DNA of 64,000 nucleotides, from NCBI RefSeq assembly GCF_009849585.1, contig NZ_VCRN01000023.1, positions 1 through 64,000 of the forward strand. Reading direction: 5' to 3'. The DNA is from Bacillus sp. ZZV12-4809. Lineage in GTDB: Bacteria; Bacillota; Bacilli; Bacillales; Cytobacillaceae. Positions 8,118-17,463 of the stretch are shown here, piece after piece; position 1 is the stretch's first letter, and each line of letters starts with the position of its first letter. Below the pieces are notes generated by a model that had not been told where the DNA came from, did not search any database, and saw only the letters and a program-made list of their open reading frames with translations. The position numbers and the translations under genes were made by a program.

Positions 8118-9647
8118 ATGTTACTTGATGCAGATATTAAAGCACAATTAGCTCAATATCTTCAGATGATGGAGGGCGATATCCTTCTAAAAGTCAGCGC
8201 TGGATCAGACAAAGTATCCAGCGATATGCTGGCTTTAGTGGATGAACTAGCCAATATGTCCTCCCACATTAAAGTTGAGCGCACTGAATTACAAAGGACG
8301 CCAAGCTTTAGTGTAAATCGTCCAGGAGAAGATACTGGCATTACGTTTGCCGGCATTCCTCTTGGGCATGAATTTACTTCCTTAGTGCTTGCTCTGCTTC
8401 AAGTCAGCGGAAGGGCACCTAAGGTTGACCAGAAAGTCATCGACCAGGTGAAGAAAATTGAGGGCGAATATCGCTTTGAAACTTATGTCAGCTTAAGCTG
8501 CCACAACTGCCCTGATGTAGTACAGGCTCTTAACGTCATGAGTGTTCTTAACCCTAATATTTCTCACACAATGATCGATGGTGCTGCTTACAAAGAAGAG
8601 GTAGATGCTAAAGAAATCATGGCAGTGCCGACAGTTCTTTTAAATGGCGAATCATTCGGCAGCGGCCGTATGTCCCTTGAAGAAATTCTTGCGAAAATGG
8701 GAACTGGCCCTGACGCATCAGAATTTGCAGACAAGGATCCTTATGATGTGCTAGTTATTGGCGGCGGTCCTGCGGGATCAAGTGCTGCCATCTACGCAGC
8801 GCGCAAAGGCATTCGCACCGGTATCGTTGCTGAACGCTTTGGCGGCCAGGTAATGGATACTTTAGGCATTGAAAACTTCATCAGTGTGAAGCACACAGAA
8901 GGCCCTAAGCTTGTTGCAAGCCTTGAAGAGCACGTGAAAGATTATGGCATTGATGTCATGAACCTTCAGCGTGCAAAGCGGCTTGAAAAGAAGGATCTTG
9001 TTGAAATCGAACTTGAAAACGGTGCTGTACTGAAAAGTAAATCAGTCATCCTTTCAACTGGTGCACGCTGGAGAAACGTTAATGTGCCAGGCGAAGCAGA
9101 GTTCAAAAACAAAGGGGTAGCTTACTGCCCTCACTGTGACGGACCATTATTTGAAGGCAAAGATGTAGCTGTTATCGGCGGAGGCAACTCTGGTGTTGAA
9201 GCAGCGATTGACCTTGCAGGGATTGTTAACCATGTAACGGTTATCGAATTCAACCCTGAGTTGAAAGCAGATGCCGTTCTGCAGGAACGTCTGAACAGCC
9301 TTCCAAACGTAACGGTTGTCACAAATGCTCAGACAACTGAAATTACCGGAACGGACAAAGTAAACGGTATTTCATACATGGATCGTGAAACAGAAAAAAT
9401 ACACCATGTGGAACTGCAAGGTGTATTCGTCCAAATCGGTCTTGTTCCTAACACAGATTGGTTAGGCGACCAAATCGAGCGTACCCGCTTCGGCGAAATC
9501 GTTGTAGATAAGCACGGTGCCACAAACATCCCTGGAGTATTTGCAGCAGGAGACTGTACTGACAGCGCCTATAAGCAGATCATTATTTCTATGGGATCCG
9601 GCGCTACAGCAGCGCTTGGTGCGTTTGACTATCTGATCCGAAATTAA
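8118..9647 (+). CDS. ahpF: alkyl hydroperoxide reductase subunit F (NADH:peroxiredoxin reductase)
   Basis: A 509-residue flavoprotein that transfers electrons from NADH via FAD to AhpC. The N-terminal ~200 residues form tandem thioredoxin-like folds with the redox pair SCHNCPD near 130. The thioredoxin-reductase-like part has the FAD motif [17 protein letters not shown] near 217, NAD motif [15 protein letters not shown], and the active disulfide CPHCDG near 335. The C terminus has the second FAD motif [10 protein letters not shown]. It forms an operon with ahpC; RBS AAGGAG. Confidence 0.97.
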   Translation: MLLDADIKAQLAQYLQMMEGDILLKVSAGSDKVSSDMLALVDELANMSSHIKVERTELQRTPSFSVNRPGEDTGITFAGIPLGHEFTSLVLALLQVSGRAPKVDQKVIDQVKKIEGEYRFETYVSLSCHNCPDVVQALNVMSVLNPNISHTMIDGAAYKEEVDAKEIMAVPTVLLNGESFGSGRMSLEEILAKMGTGPDASEFADKDPYDVLVIGGGPAGSSAAIYAARKGIRTGIVAERFGGQVMDTLGIENFISVKHTEGPKLVASLEEHVKDYGIDVMNLQRAKRLEKKDLVEIELENGAVLKSKSVILSTGARWRNVNVPGEAEFKNKGVAYCPHCDGPLFEGKDVAVIGGGNSGVEAAIDLAGIVNHVTVIEFNPELKADAVLQERLNSLPNVTVVTNAQTTEITGTDKVNGISYMDRETEKIHHVELQGVFVQIGLVPNTDWLGDQIERTRFGEIVVDKHGATNIPGVFAAGDCTDSAYKQIIISMGSGATAALGAFDYLIRN

Positions 9648-9661
9648 TTTTTAACTTTACA

Positions 9662-9698
9662 AAACCGCTTTCTGCCTTTTTGGCAGGAGCGGTTTTTT
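9662..9698 (+). terminator. ahpCF terminator
   Basis: AAACCGCT-TTCTGCC-TTTTT-GGCAGG-AGCGGTTTTTTT hairpin: long GC-containing stem followed by a T7 run, 15 bases after ahpF. Confidence 0.85.
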
Positions 9699-9703
9699 TC
9701 TAT

Positions 9704-9738
9704 CAAAAAAAGAAGCACAGACATTGCCTGTGCTTCAC
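9704..9738 (-). terminator. glv operon terminator
   Basis: On the minus strand GAAGCACAG-GCAATGT-CTGTGCTTC followed by TTTTTTT, immediately after the glvA stop codon. Confidence 0.85.
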
Positions 9739-9746
9739 CCTTTTTA

Positions 9747-11105
9747 TCAGTGTGCCAATATACCTTCTTTATACTTCTTCTCAAGCGTTGGCCAATACTC
9801 CATGTTGGCTTCGATAAGATCATCCAGTATCTTTTTCGCCACAATGGCAGATGGAATAGTCTTGTTAAGTGTGAATGCCTGCAATGCTTTTTCATAAGAC
9901 CCTTCTGTTATGGCTTCCACAAGAATTTTCTCTGATGCCAATTGCTGATCGATCATGGCTTTGTGGAAGTACGGTATTTCTCCGACATACTCAGGAACAG
10001 GTCCTTTATTAGTGATCAGGGCAGGCACTTCAATCATGGCATCTGCCGGCAGGTTAGGGATAGTTCCATTGTTTTCTACCATTACAAGATAGCGTTTTGC
10101 CAGATTCTGTGCGATGGAAACAGTGACATCGACAATAAAGATTCCGTGTACACCAACATGGAACGCATCATCCAGGATGCCCGTCTCCTCAAATTTGCTG
10201 ACCGTCTCAAATAATGATTTTTCTCTGCCGGCCATTACCTCATTTGCGCGGGTATACTCTTTGTTTGAGTTCTCCACAATATAATCCGGCAGCAGGTAAT
10301 ACTGCAGATAAGGGTTCGGAATGTAATCCGGGAAGTAATCCATAATCGGCTTGATGTTCTTAAAAGTCTTAATCCAGGATGAATCAGCATGACGATAATC
10401 GATTTTAGAAATGTCCTCTGTCAGCAGACCCCATTTGCTGATATGCTCACGAAGCTCAGGAAGGCGGTCAACTCCATCCACTTCTACTTTAGTAAACCAG
10501 CCGAAGTGATTAAGTCCAAAGTAATCTACTACAAGATCTTCTCTCTCAACTCCCAGGATCCCGGCCATGTTGCGCATTGTTGCCACCGGCATGTCGCAGA
10601 TGTTGATAACCTTGGCATTAGGGCGGAGTTTGCGAACCCCTTCCGCTACAATGGAGGCAGGATTTGAATAATTGACAATCCAGCATGATTCCTTCGCATA
10701 TTTTTCTACATAATTAATCAGCTCAACCATTGGGAAAATGGTTCTTAAACCATATGCCAGTCCGCCTGGTCCGCATGTTTCCTGGCCGACCACGTTGTGT
10801 GAAAGAGGAATCTTTTCATCCAATTCCCTCATTGCATATTTGCCGACACGCATTTGTGCAAATACAAAATCTGCATCTTCAAATGCTGTTTCAGGATCAG
10901 TTGTCTCAGTTATTTTAATAGAATCTGTATACTCTGCAATAACCGCTTTGGCTGCCACTACTACTTTCGATTGGCGCTCTCCGTCAATATCATAAAATCT
11001 GATTTCAGATAAAGGTAAATCTTCTAGTCTATCCATTAAGCTTCTCACAATACCTGGTGTATATGTGCTTCCGCCGCCAGCAATTGATAGTTTATACGTT
11101 TTCAT
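9747..11105 (-). CDS. glvA: 6-phospho-alpha-glucosidase, glycoside hydrolase family 4
   Basis: A 452-residue family 4 glycosidase that hydrolyses phosphorylated disaccharides such as maltose 6-phosphate using NAD+ and a divalent metal. The N-terminal Rossmann motif SIAGGGSTYTPGIVRSL is intact. The metal-binding Cys is in INICDMPVATM and the metal His in GLNHFGW. The length matches GlvA/MalA of B. subtilis (about 449). The gene overlaps the end of the PTS gene by 14 bases, showing translational coupling. Related family 4 enzymes for 6-phospho-beta-glucosides exist, but the CDMP motif and the GlvC-type transporter favour the alpha specificity. Confidence 0.88.
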   Translation of the reverse strand: MKTYKLSIAGGGSTYTPGIVRSLMDRLEDLPLSEIRFYDIDGERQSKVVVAAKAVIAEYTDSIKITETTDPETAFEDADFVFAQMRVGKYAMRELDEKIPLSHNVVGQETCGPGGLAYGLRTIFPMVELINYVEKYAKESCWIVNYSNPASIVAEGVRKLRPNAKVINICDMPVATMRNMAGILGVEREDLVVDYFGLNHFGWFTKVEVDGVDRLPELREHISKWGLLTEDISKIDYRHADSSWIKTFKNIKPIMDYFPDYIPNPYLQYYLLPDYIVENSNKEYTRANEVMAGREKSLFETVSKFEETGILDDAFHVGVHGIFIVDVTVSIAQNLAKRYLVMVENNGTIPNLPADAMIEVPALITNKGPVPEYVGEIPYFHKAMIDQQLASEKILVEAITEGSYEKALQAFTLNKTIPSAIVAKKILDDLIEANMEYWPTLEKKYKEGILAH

Positions 11106-12663
11106 AGTTAAGTCCTCCCAGTTTTTGATCGACTTGATCCCGAACAGATTTTACGTTTAGTCCATATACAACCTGTACGTTGTTGCCTGACTTAATGACC
11201 CCTTTTGAACCGGTTTCTTTTAATAGGTTTTCATCCACTGCATTAGGGTCCTTTAGTACAAGTCTTAATCTTGTATAACAGTTATCAACATTTTCGATAA
11301 TTCTGCTTCCGCCAAGTGCCGTTACAATTGTCTCTCCAAGAGGAGAACCTTCTGCGTTATTTCCTTTTGCCTGAATTCCAGCCGGCTGAACAGCTGCCTC
11401 TGTTTCTTCTTCACGGCCAGGTGTCTTTAGGTTCAGTTTCAGAATCAGGAATCTAAAGATAAGGAAATAGACTGCAAACATGATCAATCCTACGACAATG
11501 AACATCGGCCAATTAGATTTCTCTGTGCCAAGCGGCAGGTTATAAAGAAGGAAGTCAATGACACCATTTGCACCGATGGCATGAACACCAAAGATGTTTA
11601 AGAGCATCATTCCTGTACCGGCCAGAACTGCGTGGATAAAGAACAGGATTGGAGCAGTAAATAAGAACGCAAATTCAATCGGCTCCGTTACCCCAAGCAG
11701 AAATGAAGTGACGGCTGCTGGCAGCAGAATCGCTTTTGCCATTGCTTTTTTATTTTTATCAGCTGTAACATACATGGCCAAGGCTGCACCAATTAAACCG
11801 AACATCTTTGCCAGACCGCGTGCATCCCAGTTCACTGTGCTGCTTAATACAGCCACACTTGGGTCAGCCATTTCCGCAAAATAAATATTTCTTGCTCCAT
11901 AGACAACTTCGCCTGCTACTGTTGCCGTTCCGCCTAATTCTGTATATAGGAAAGGTGTGTACACGAGGTGATGAAGTCCTGTCGGAATCAGGATTCTTTC
12001 CAGGAAACCATAGATAAGGAAACCAAAGTCTCCTAAGCTTCGAATACCATTAGCCAGTGCCGTGATCCCATTCTGGACAATCGGCCAGAACTCTGCTGCA
12101 AACGCTCCTAAAATCATGGCACATGGGATAGCCAAAATGGCTACAAAGCGATGACCTGAATAGATGGAAAAGACGCCTTTAAATTCTGTATCGCAATATT
12201 TATTATGAAGAACACCAACTAAAGCTCCGATTAATATTCCGGCAAAAACACCCATTTCCAGAACTTGAACATTTAATACCATTGCCTGTCCGGAAATCTG
12301 CATTTCTTCTGCTGGAACTAAACGCTCCGATAGATTCAGAACCTGATGCATCGCATTAATAAAAATGACAAAGGTTACTAATCCTGTTAAAGCTGCGTAG
12401 CCTTTATCCTTCTTTGCCAAGCCGATCGGGATGCCGACCGCAAAGATCAAGGCGAGATTCTGAAGGATGGATACGGCGGAAGAAGAGATAAACTTTCCGA
12501 CGTTTTGTATCATTGGACTTTCAAGAAGCGGAACGTACTGGGCCAGGTTCCCGTTGCCAAATACATTTCCAAAAGCAATGAAAAGACCAATGATCGGTAA
12601 TATTAAGATCGGGGCAAACAAGGATTTTCCAAATAGCTGGAGACCATTCACCACTTGTTTCAT
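11092..12663 (-). CDS. glvC: PTS alpha-glucoside/maltose transporter EIICB (GlvC-like)
   Basis: A membrane PTS permease of about 523 residues: an N-terminal EIIC domain with ~10 hydrophobic helices (about 1-415), a polar linker, and a C-terminal EIIB domain with the phospho-cysteine in NVDNCYTRLRLVLKD. It imports and phosphorylates an alpha-glucoside, probably maltose, delivering the 6-phosphate to GlvA. There is no EIIA domain, so it must borrow EIIA-Glc, as GlvC does. The frame is open 15 codons further upstream, but ATG at 12663 follows AGGAAG and starts with the usual MKQVVNGLQLFGKSLF. It lies between the broken regulator and glvA. Confidence 0.88.
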   Translation of the reverse strand: MKQVVNGLQLFGKSLFAPILILPIIGLFIAFGNVFGNGNLAQYVPLLESPMIQNVGKFISSSAVSILQNLALIFAVGIPIGLAKKDKGYAALTGLVTFVIFINAMHQVLNLSERLVPAEEMQISGQAMVLNVQVLEMGVFAGILIGALVGVLHNKYCDTEFKGVFSIYSGHRFVAILAIPCAMILGAFAAEFWPIVQNGITALANGIRSLGDFGFLIYGFLERILIPTGLHHLVYTPFLYTELGGTATVAGEVVYGARNIYFAEMADPSVAVLSSTVNWDARGLAKMFGLIGAALAMYVTADKNKKAMAKAILLPAAVTSFLLGVTEPIEFAFLFTAPILFFIHAVLAGTGMMLLNIFGVHAIGANGVIDFLLYNLPLGTEKSNWPMFIVVGLIMFAVYFLIFRFLILKLNLKTPGREEETEAAVQPAGIQAKGNNAEGSPLGETIVTALGGSRIIENVDNCYTRLRLVLKDPNAVDENLLKETGSKGVIKSGNNVQVVYGLNVKSVRDQVDQKLGGLNYENV

Positions 12664-12718
12664 TGTTGTCTTCCTGATTCTGTACCATTTCACCAAATAA
12701 AGTAACATGTTACATAGG

Positions 12719-13514
12719 CTAATATTCTTGGATAATTCCTTTTTTAATAGCTAAAATCAGGATAATATCAATGAGCATAAACATATTTGACTCGAATGAG
12801 GTAATCTCAAATTCACGCTGGGATTCGATGGTCGGATCAAGAATAGTAAATACAATATCAGCCAATTTCGCCGTGGTACTTTTATCATTTCCTGTAAACA
12901 GCACGGTCTTTAAATTCTTTTGCAATCTGGACTTTTTCGATCACCTTGCTTGTCTCCCCTGAACGAGAAAAGACAATCATCAGCCGATACTTCTGGATGT
13001 TATTAAAGAAAATCGCCCGGCTGTCACTAGTCGATGTATTCGACACGTAATACCCAAAAAGCTCCAACTTTTTAGCAAGATAATTAGAGAACAGCGTAGA
13101 GAAGCCTGCTCCATAAAAATAAATCATCTTATGCTTTTTAATTTCATGTAAAAATTCTTGGATACTCTCCTCATCTATGTAATCAAAAGTAGTCCTGATA
13201 TTTTTAATAAATTCACCAATACCTGCTTCCATTGGAAGATGAATCTCTTCTACTGATCCAGCCTCTGAATTGTGCACCTTCTTCACTTTAAGGCCAAGAT
13301 TATAAATAAACTCACTGTATCCGCTAAACCCCAGCTTTTTACACAAACGGATGATAGATGTAGTAGAAGTAAACAGCTCATCCGCAGCTTTCCGGATACT
13401 TAATTGCTGGTCATCTATTCTGCTTTCAATCAAAAAAGAGAGAATCTCTTTCTCTGACTCGTTCAAGTCTTTATCAATTGTATAATCTAAGAAAATCTTG
13501 TCTGCATTATCCAT
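12719..13514 (-). pseudogene. glvR: RpiR/MurR-family regulator (GlvR-like), frameshifted
   Basis: The N-terminal frame (13514-12885) has the RpiR helix-turn-helix SIRKAADELFTSTTSIIRLCKKLGFSGYSEF and the first part of the SIS sugar-phosphate-binding domain (YFYGAGFSTLFSNYLAKKLE, IVFSRSGETSKVIEK). The rest of the SIS domain (VLFTGNDKSTTAKLADIVF ...) continues in another frame from about 12921 to 12719. Removing one base from the A4 run at 12918-12921 restores a continuous protein of 264 residues reading VQIAKNLKTVLFTGND. In B. subtilis GlvR activates the glv operon. This may be a real inactivating mutation or a sequencing error in a short homopolymer. As it stands, the DNA-binding domain is intact but effector sensing is lost. 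Confidence 0.85.
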
Positions 13515-13589
13515 TGGTTCACCTCTTTCTTATTATGAACGGGTTTTATTTAAACCATTTCTATTATAAATGAGACAGCTGGAAGTTTT

Positions 13590-13602
13590 ACTGTTTTACA
13601 GT
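13590..13602. promoter_or_regulatory. dyad upstream of glvR, candidate operator
   Basis: ACTGT-TTT-ACAGT inverted repeat 76-88 bases upstream of the regulator start, adjacent to a minus-strand TATAAT-like element near 13562-13567. It could be the binding site of the RpiR-family regulator. Weak evidence. Confidence 0.3.
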
Positions 13603-13603
13603 G

Positions 13604-13634
13604 AAAAAGGGATACCGCATTAACGCAGATCCCC
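13604..13634 (-). terminator. terminator of the DUF3298 gene
   Basis: On the minus strand an imperfect GGGATCTGCG / GCGGTATCCC-type stem followed by CTTTTT just after the stop codon. Confidence 0.6.
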
Positions 13635-13643
13635 TCTCGATCT

Positions 13644-14267
13644 TTAATTTGCTGCCATCCTTCCCAGCGGACCATTTTCATCTATAATATCCTGCAGTTC
13701 ATATACCGAAATCGGAAACATCGGGAATCCATAGGCGTATGGCGCGATTTCATAGAGTTGGAAATAGATGATCAGCGCTTTGTCTGCTATATAAAAGTCC
13801 TGATCCGGCTTAATGGCTTGAAAGTCTACTAAAAGCGGAATGTCACGCTCTCTGATTTGCACCTTAATCAGGTCTGATATTCTTTTTACATAGTCGCTTC
13901 CCGGCTTAAATAAATCCTTAAGGGCTACCTGCTTCCCCTTCTGAAGATCAAACGTCAGCGATTTTATAACTGTCATTCCATGGGCAGCATGATAATGATA
14001 CACATAGTTGTTCAAAGACAAGCTCAGCACATCCCGCTGATTATTTTTAATCTCATAATATCCATACAAATCCACAACGGTGGTATCCATATTGCCTGTC
14101 TGTTCGTTAATGAGCTGCTGGTTTTGTCTAATAATAGTACTGTTTATCAATTGCTGCAGCTGCTTATTTTGCATACCAGATACTCGGGGATAATAAACGA
14201 CTTTGGTGGGCCCCGTGCTGATTGTCATCGTTTTGATGCCTACAGGAAAGTTGATTGCCACGGCCAT
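13644..14267 (-). CDS. DUF3298 / DUF4163 (RsiV-like) domain protein
   Basis: About 207 residues covering a DUF4163-like N-terminal region (YYPRVSGMQNKQLQQLINSTI) and the DUF3298 C-terminal region (DFYIADKALIIYFQLYEIAPYAYGFP). These domains are known from the extracellular lysozyme-binding part of the anti-sigma factor RsiV and from PdaC. Here there is no signal peptide, transmembrane helix or sigma-binding domain, and no sigma factor gene is adjacent. Localisation and function are therefore unclear. Start is uncertain among two adjacent ATGs and a nearby GTG, because the AAAGG element is very close. It is divergent from the ABC exporter. Confidence 0.8.
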   Translation of the reverse strand: MAVAINFPVGIKTMTISTGPTKVVYYPRVSGMQNKQLQQLINSTIIRQNQQLINEQTGNMDTTVVDLYGYYEIKNNQRDVLSLSLNNYVYHYHAAHGMTVIKSLTFDLQKGKQVALKDLFKPGSDYVKRISDLIKVQIRERDIPLLVDFQAIKPDQDFYIADKALIIYFQLYEIAPYAYGFPMFPISVYELQDIIDENGPLGRMAAN

Positions 14268-14386
14268 CATCCTTTTTGTTTTTTAACACATCCTATTCAT
14301 CGGATAGGCGTTAAGGTGCATAACAGGAAATGGAAGTTTCAATGTTATATAATTATGAAGATATATAAGAGACAGGAGCACACATA

Positions 14387-16120
14387 ATGAATCAAAAGCA
14401 AACCAGTATAAAACCATTCATTTCACTCATTCTATCAACAAAAATACCAAAGCTTGCTCTCATCATTGGTTTAACAGCAAGCATCTTAACCACCCTGACC
14501 GGACTCGTGGTTCCGCTGCTGACCAAAAACCTGGTGGATGGCTTTTCAGTTGAATCTTTAAGCGTTCCGCTCATCATTGGAATCGGGGCAGCCTTTATCG
14601 TCCAGGCCATAATAAGCGGGATCTCCATCTACCTGCTGAGCTATGTCGGCCAAAAAGTAGTGGCACGTCTTCGTGACCGGATGTGGAAAAAGCTCATAAG
14701 GCTGCCGGTCCGATATTTCGATCAGCAATCCAGCGGACAGACAGTCAGCCGCGTAGTTAATGATACCAGCATTGTCAGAGAGCTGATTACCAATCACTTT
14801 CCACAATTTATTACCGGTATTATCAGTATTATCGGTGCAATTATTATCCTTCTTGTGATGGACTGGAAAATGACATTGCTGATGCTCACTTCAGTTCCTA
14901 TAACACTGGCCATTATGATTCCACTCGGCCGAAAGATGGCAAAAATATCCCGGGGCCTTCAAGATGAAACGGCCATCTTTACCGGCAACATCACCCAAAC
15001 ACTTGGTGAGATTCGCCTAATGAAGTCCTCTACTGCAGAGCAAAATGAAGAAGAAAAAGGATTGGATGGCATCGGCAAACTGCTTGGCTACGGTTTGAGG
15101 GAAGCCCGTATTTTTGCCATGATTGGCCCGACAATGTACCTGATCATGATGGTGGTCATCGTCATGATCATCGCCTATGGCGGCATGCGTGTGGCCAGCG
15201 GAACGATGTCAACGGGTTCTCTTGTAGCCTTTTTGCTGTATTTGTTCCAAATTATTATGCCGATCACTTCATTTGCAATGTTTTTTACACAGCTGCAAAA
15301 AGCCAAAGGCGCAACGGAAAGGATTATAGAAATTTTAGAAGAGCCATTGGAAGATGGGCAGGACGGCATCGAGATGGATATCAGCAGCAAACCGATTACC
15401 ATCGAAAACGTTTCTTTCTCCTATAGCGCAGAAGAGATTGTCCTGGAAAATATCTCACTTGAAGCCCAGCCGGGCCAGATGATTGCATTGGCAGGCCCAA
15501 GCGGCAGCGGAAAAACCACTTTATTTGGATTGCTTGAACGTTTTTACGAGCCAACTGCAGGTGAAATTAAAATTGGCCACACACCCATCCAGCAAATATC
15601 TCTTAAATCCTGGCGCAGTCAAATCGGCTATGTTTCACAGGAAAGCGCCATGATGGCAGGTACGGTCCGTGAGAATTTATGCTATGGACTGGAGAGTCCT
15701 GAAAACATTCCGGATGAGAAATTATGGGAAGTGGCAAAAATGGCATATGCCGATCAATTCATTGCTGATTTTCCGAAGGGGCTTGACACAGAAGTTGGTG
15801 AGCGGGGCGTGAAGCTTTCCGGAGGACAAAGGCAGAGGATTGCCATTGCGCGCGCATTCCTGCGCGATCCTAAAATATTGATGATGGACGAAGCTACCGC
15901 AAGCCTGGACAGTCAATCGGAAGGCATCGTTCAGCAGGCGCTTAGCCGTCTAATGGAAGGGCGGACAACTTTTGTCATCGCCCACCGTCTTTCTACAATT
16001 GTCGATGCGGATCAAATTGTCTTTATTGAAAAAGGCCGGGTGACAGGCATTGGCACGCATAATGAATTAACCCGAACCCATGAGCTATACAGGGAGTTTG
16101 CCGAGCAGCAGCTTGCATAA
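14387..16120 (+). CDS. bmrA: multidrug ABC exporter half-transporter, BmrA-like
   Basis: A 577-residue fused permease-ATPase that works as a homodimer in the membrane. Residues ~1-320 carry six transmembrane helices. The ATPase follows, with Walker A GPSGSGKTT near 372, signature LSGGQRQR, Walker B ILMMDEATAS and the H-loop FVIAHRLST. Length and domain order match BmrA (YvcC) and LmrA, which export amphiphilic drugs. It has its own RBS (CAGGAG) and terminator and is divergent from the DUF3298 gene. The symbol reflects family similarity; substrate specificity cannot be read from sequence. Confidence 0.85.
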   Translation: MNQKQTSIKPFISLILSTKIPKLALIIGLTASILTTLTGLVVPLLTKNLVDGFSVESLSVPLIIGIGAAFIVQAIISGISIYLLSYVGQKVVARLRDRMWKKLIRLPVRYFDQQSSGQTVSRVVNDTSIVRELITNHFPQFITGIISIIGAIIILLVMDWKMTLLMLTSVPITLAIMIPLGRKMAKISRGLQDETAIFTGNITQTLGEIRLMKSSTAEQNEEEKGLDGIGKLLGYGLREARIFAMIGPTMYLIMMVVIVMIIAYGGMRVASGTMSTGSLVAFLLYLFQIIMPITSFAMFFTQLQKAKGATERIIEILEEPLEDGQDGIEMDISSKPITIENVSFSYSAEEIVLENISLEAQPGQMIALAGPSGSGKTTLFGLLERFYEPTAGEIKIGHTPIQQISLKSWRSQIGYVSQESAMMAGTVRENLCYGLESPENIPDEKLWEVAKMAYADQFIADFPKGLDTEVGERGVKLSGGQRQRIAIARAFLRDPKILMMDEATASLDSQSEGIVQQALSRLMEGRTTFVIAHRLSTIVDADQIVFIEKGRVTGIGTHNELTRTHELYREFAEQQLA

Positions 16121-16153
16121 AAAAGGCCAGTCTATCACAGACTGGCCTTTTTG
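16118..16153 (+). terminator. bmrA terminator
   Basis: AAAAGGCCAGTCT ... AGACTGGCCTTTTT strong stem with T-run directly overlapping the stop codon region. Confidence 0.85.
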
Positions 16154-16288
16154 CTGTATCTTATTTTCAGTTCTCTCTAAAACTAAAAATTTTATGATAA
16201 AATGTGACAAATTATCCATACAAATTGGAAGTTAAATTCCTTATAATGGTATTAAGGTTACACCTGCTAAAAAAGGAGGTTGTGAACT

Positions 16289-16513
16289 ATGCCATTAGAT
16301 CATACGAAAAATATGCTTGAAACTTTAAAATACTATAGCGATTGCCAAATCACTCAAACGTTTACAAAAGAGCAATCAGAGATTCTAGTTGTCCGTTATA
16401 TAAAGGAGTCTCATTCTTTTGAGATTACTTATACGGGAACTTCAATGAAAAAAACGTATCCTTCCATTGATTGTGCGGCAGTTGCAATTGAACAGGCAAT
16501 CAGTAATCAATAA
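16289..16513 (+). CDS. small hypothetical protein, 74 residues
   Basis: I do not recognise the family. It is a soluble alpha/beta-looking protein (TLKYYSDCQITQTFTKEQSE, then YIKESHSFEITYTGTSMKK) ending in an alanine-rich helix. A strong AAAGGAGG site 9 bases before ATG and a coding-like composition support a real gene. It stands alone between the bmrA terminator and the convergent asb operon. Confidence 0.65.
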   Translation: MPLDHTKNMLETLKYYSDCQITQTFTKEQSEILVVRYIKESHSFEITYTGTSMKKTYPSIDCAAVAIEQAISNQ

Positions 16514-16589
16514 TCCCGCACATTCATCCATATCATAAATAAACGCAGCCTGTACTCTTTACCCGCACCAGTACTGCGTCCATTCCCTT

Positions 16590-16609
16590 TCAATCAAACG
16601 TTTGATTGA
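16590..16609. repeat. dispersed palindrome, copy 2
   Basis: TCAATCAAACGTTTGATTGA, extending to a 22-bp perfect palindrome with TT/AA flanks. It is between the convergent 74-residue gene and asbF and is followed on the plus strand by CTTTTTTC, so here it could also help terminate transcription. Confidence 0.8.
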
Positions 16610-16635
16610 ACTTTTTTCTGTCTCAAATCGTCCAT

Positions 16636-17463
16636 TTACCTTGCTTCTTCAACCTGAAGAAGCTTCTTAATCTCCCTGCTGTCTTTTGCCAGAATGCTTT
16701 TCACATTTGGCCCAAACCATTCCAGTGAAGCATCCATTTCCACCATTTCAGCAGCCTCTCTTAAAAACAAACGATAGTCCACCGCTCCTTCAAATAGTGA
16801 AACCATGCCTTCCCTGCTGCCTGCTGCTGCATACACATTATTAGGGGCAAAGACACCAAGCTTGCAGCGTGATTCAATATTTTTGAGATGAAAGTGCGAA
16901 ACATATGGCTGGAGCTGTTTAAGAGCAAATAGAGGGTCCACCCCTGATTCCCATATGTGCAGGACATCAAAATTAACCCTGAGTGCCGGATGGTCCGTTT
17001 CCTCAAGAAGCTGAAGGGCAGAAGATGGATTATCAGTCAGAGTATTTGGATGAGTCTCGACCAAAAGCTGCATTCCCTCTGCTTCAGCCATTTTACAAAG
17101 CATCTTCATGCGAGAAACAAGCTCAATCCTCTCTAATCTGCTGATATCTGCACTGCCCTTGTTACCGGCAAATGTCCGTATTTTGTCCGTTCCCCAGCGA
17201 TGTGCAAGTGAACATAGAGCGTTCATTTCAGCTATTAAGGCGGGAAGCGGTGCATCCAGGGGCAGATAGTCGCTTAGCATACTTGTCTTAAGTTCGTATG
17301 AGCTCAGCCACTCACTTCCATAATGGATATCTTCCGCCAGATTTTTGGCATGGACGCCCCATAGTTCAATTCCCTGGAACCCATTATTCTGGGCCCAGTG
17401 CGCAATTTGGTCGATAGATTGAAGATGATGCCGGAATGAGATGGTGCACAGAGAAAGTTTCAT
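16636..17463 (-). CDS. asbF: 3-dehydroshikimate dehydratase AsbF
   Basis: A 275-residue TIM-barrel protein of the sugar-phosphate isomerase/epimerase fold. AsbF converts 3-dehydroshikimate to 3,4-dihydroxybenzoate, the catechol of petrobactin, with a divalent metal. Visible features: N-terminal MKLSLCTISFRHH, the metal-ligand regions LVETHPNTLTDN and VNFDVLHIWESG, and FHLKNIE. Its length is close to B. anthracis AsbF (about 280). It is the last gene of the six-gene operon and overlaps asbE by 4 bases (ATGA), so it is translationally coupled. Confidence 0.93.
   Translation of the reverse strand: MKLSLCTISFRHHLQSIDQIAHWAQNNGFQGIELWGVHAKNLAEDIHYGSEWLSSYELKTSMLSDYLPLDAPLPALIAEMNALCSLAHRWGTDKIRTFAGNKGSADISRLERIELVSRMKMLCKMAEAEGMQLLVETHPNTLTDNPSSALQLLEETDHPALRVNFDVLHIWESGVDPLFALKQLQPYVSHFHLKNIESRCKLGVFAPNNVYAAAGSREGMVSLFEGAVDYRLFLREAAEMVEMDASLEWFGPNVKSILAKDSREIKKLLQVEEAR

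Noticed and set aside
16590-16609. Palindrome read as a cre (CcpA) or Fur site
   Set aside because: TCAATCAAACGTTTGATTGA lacks the CGNTT...CA core spacing of cre and the GATAAT half-sites of Fur.
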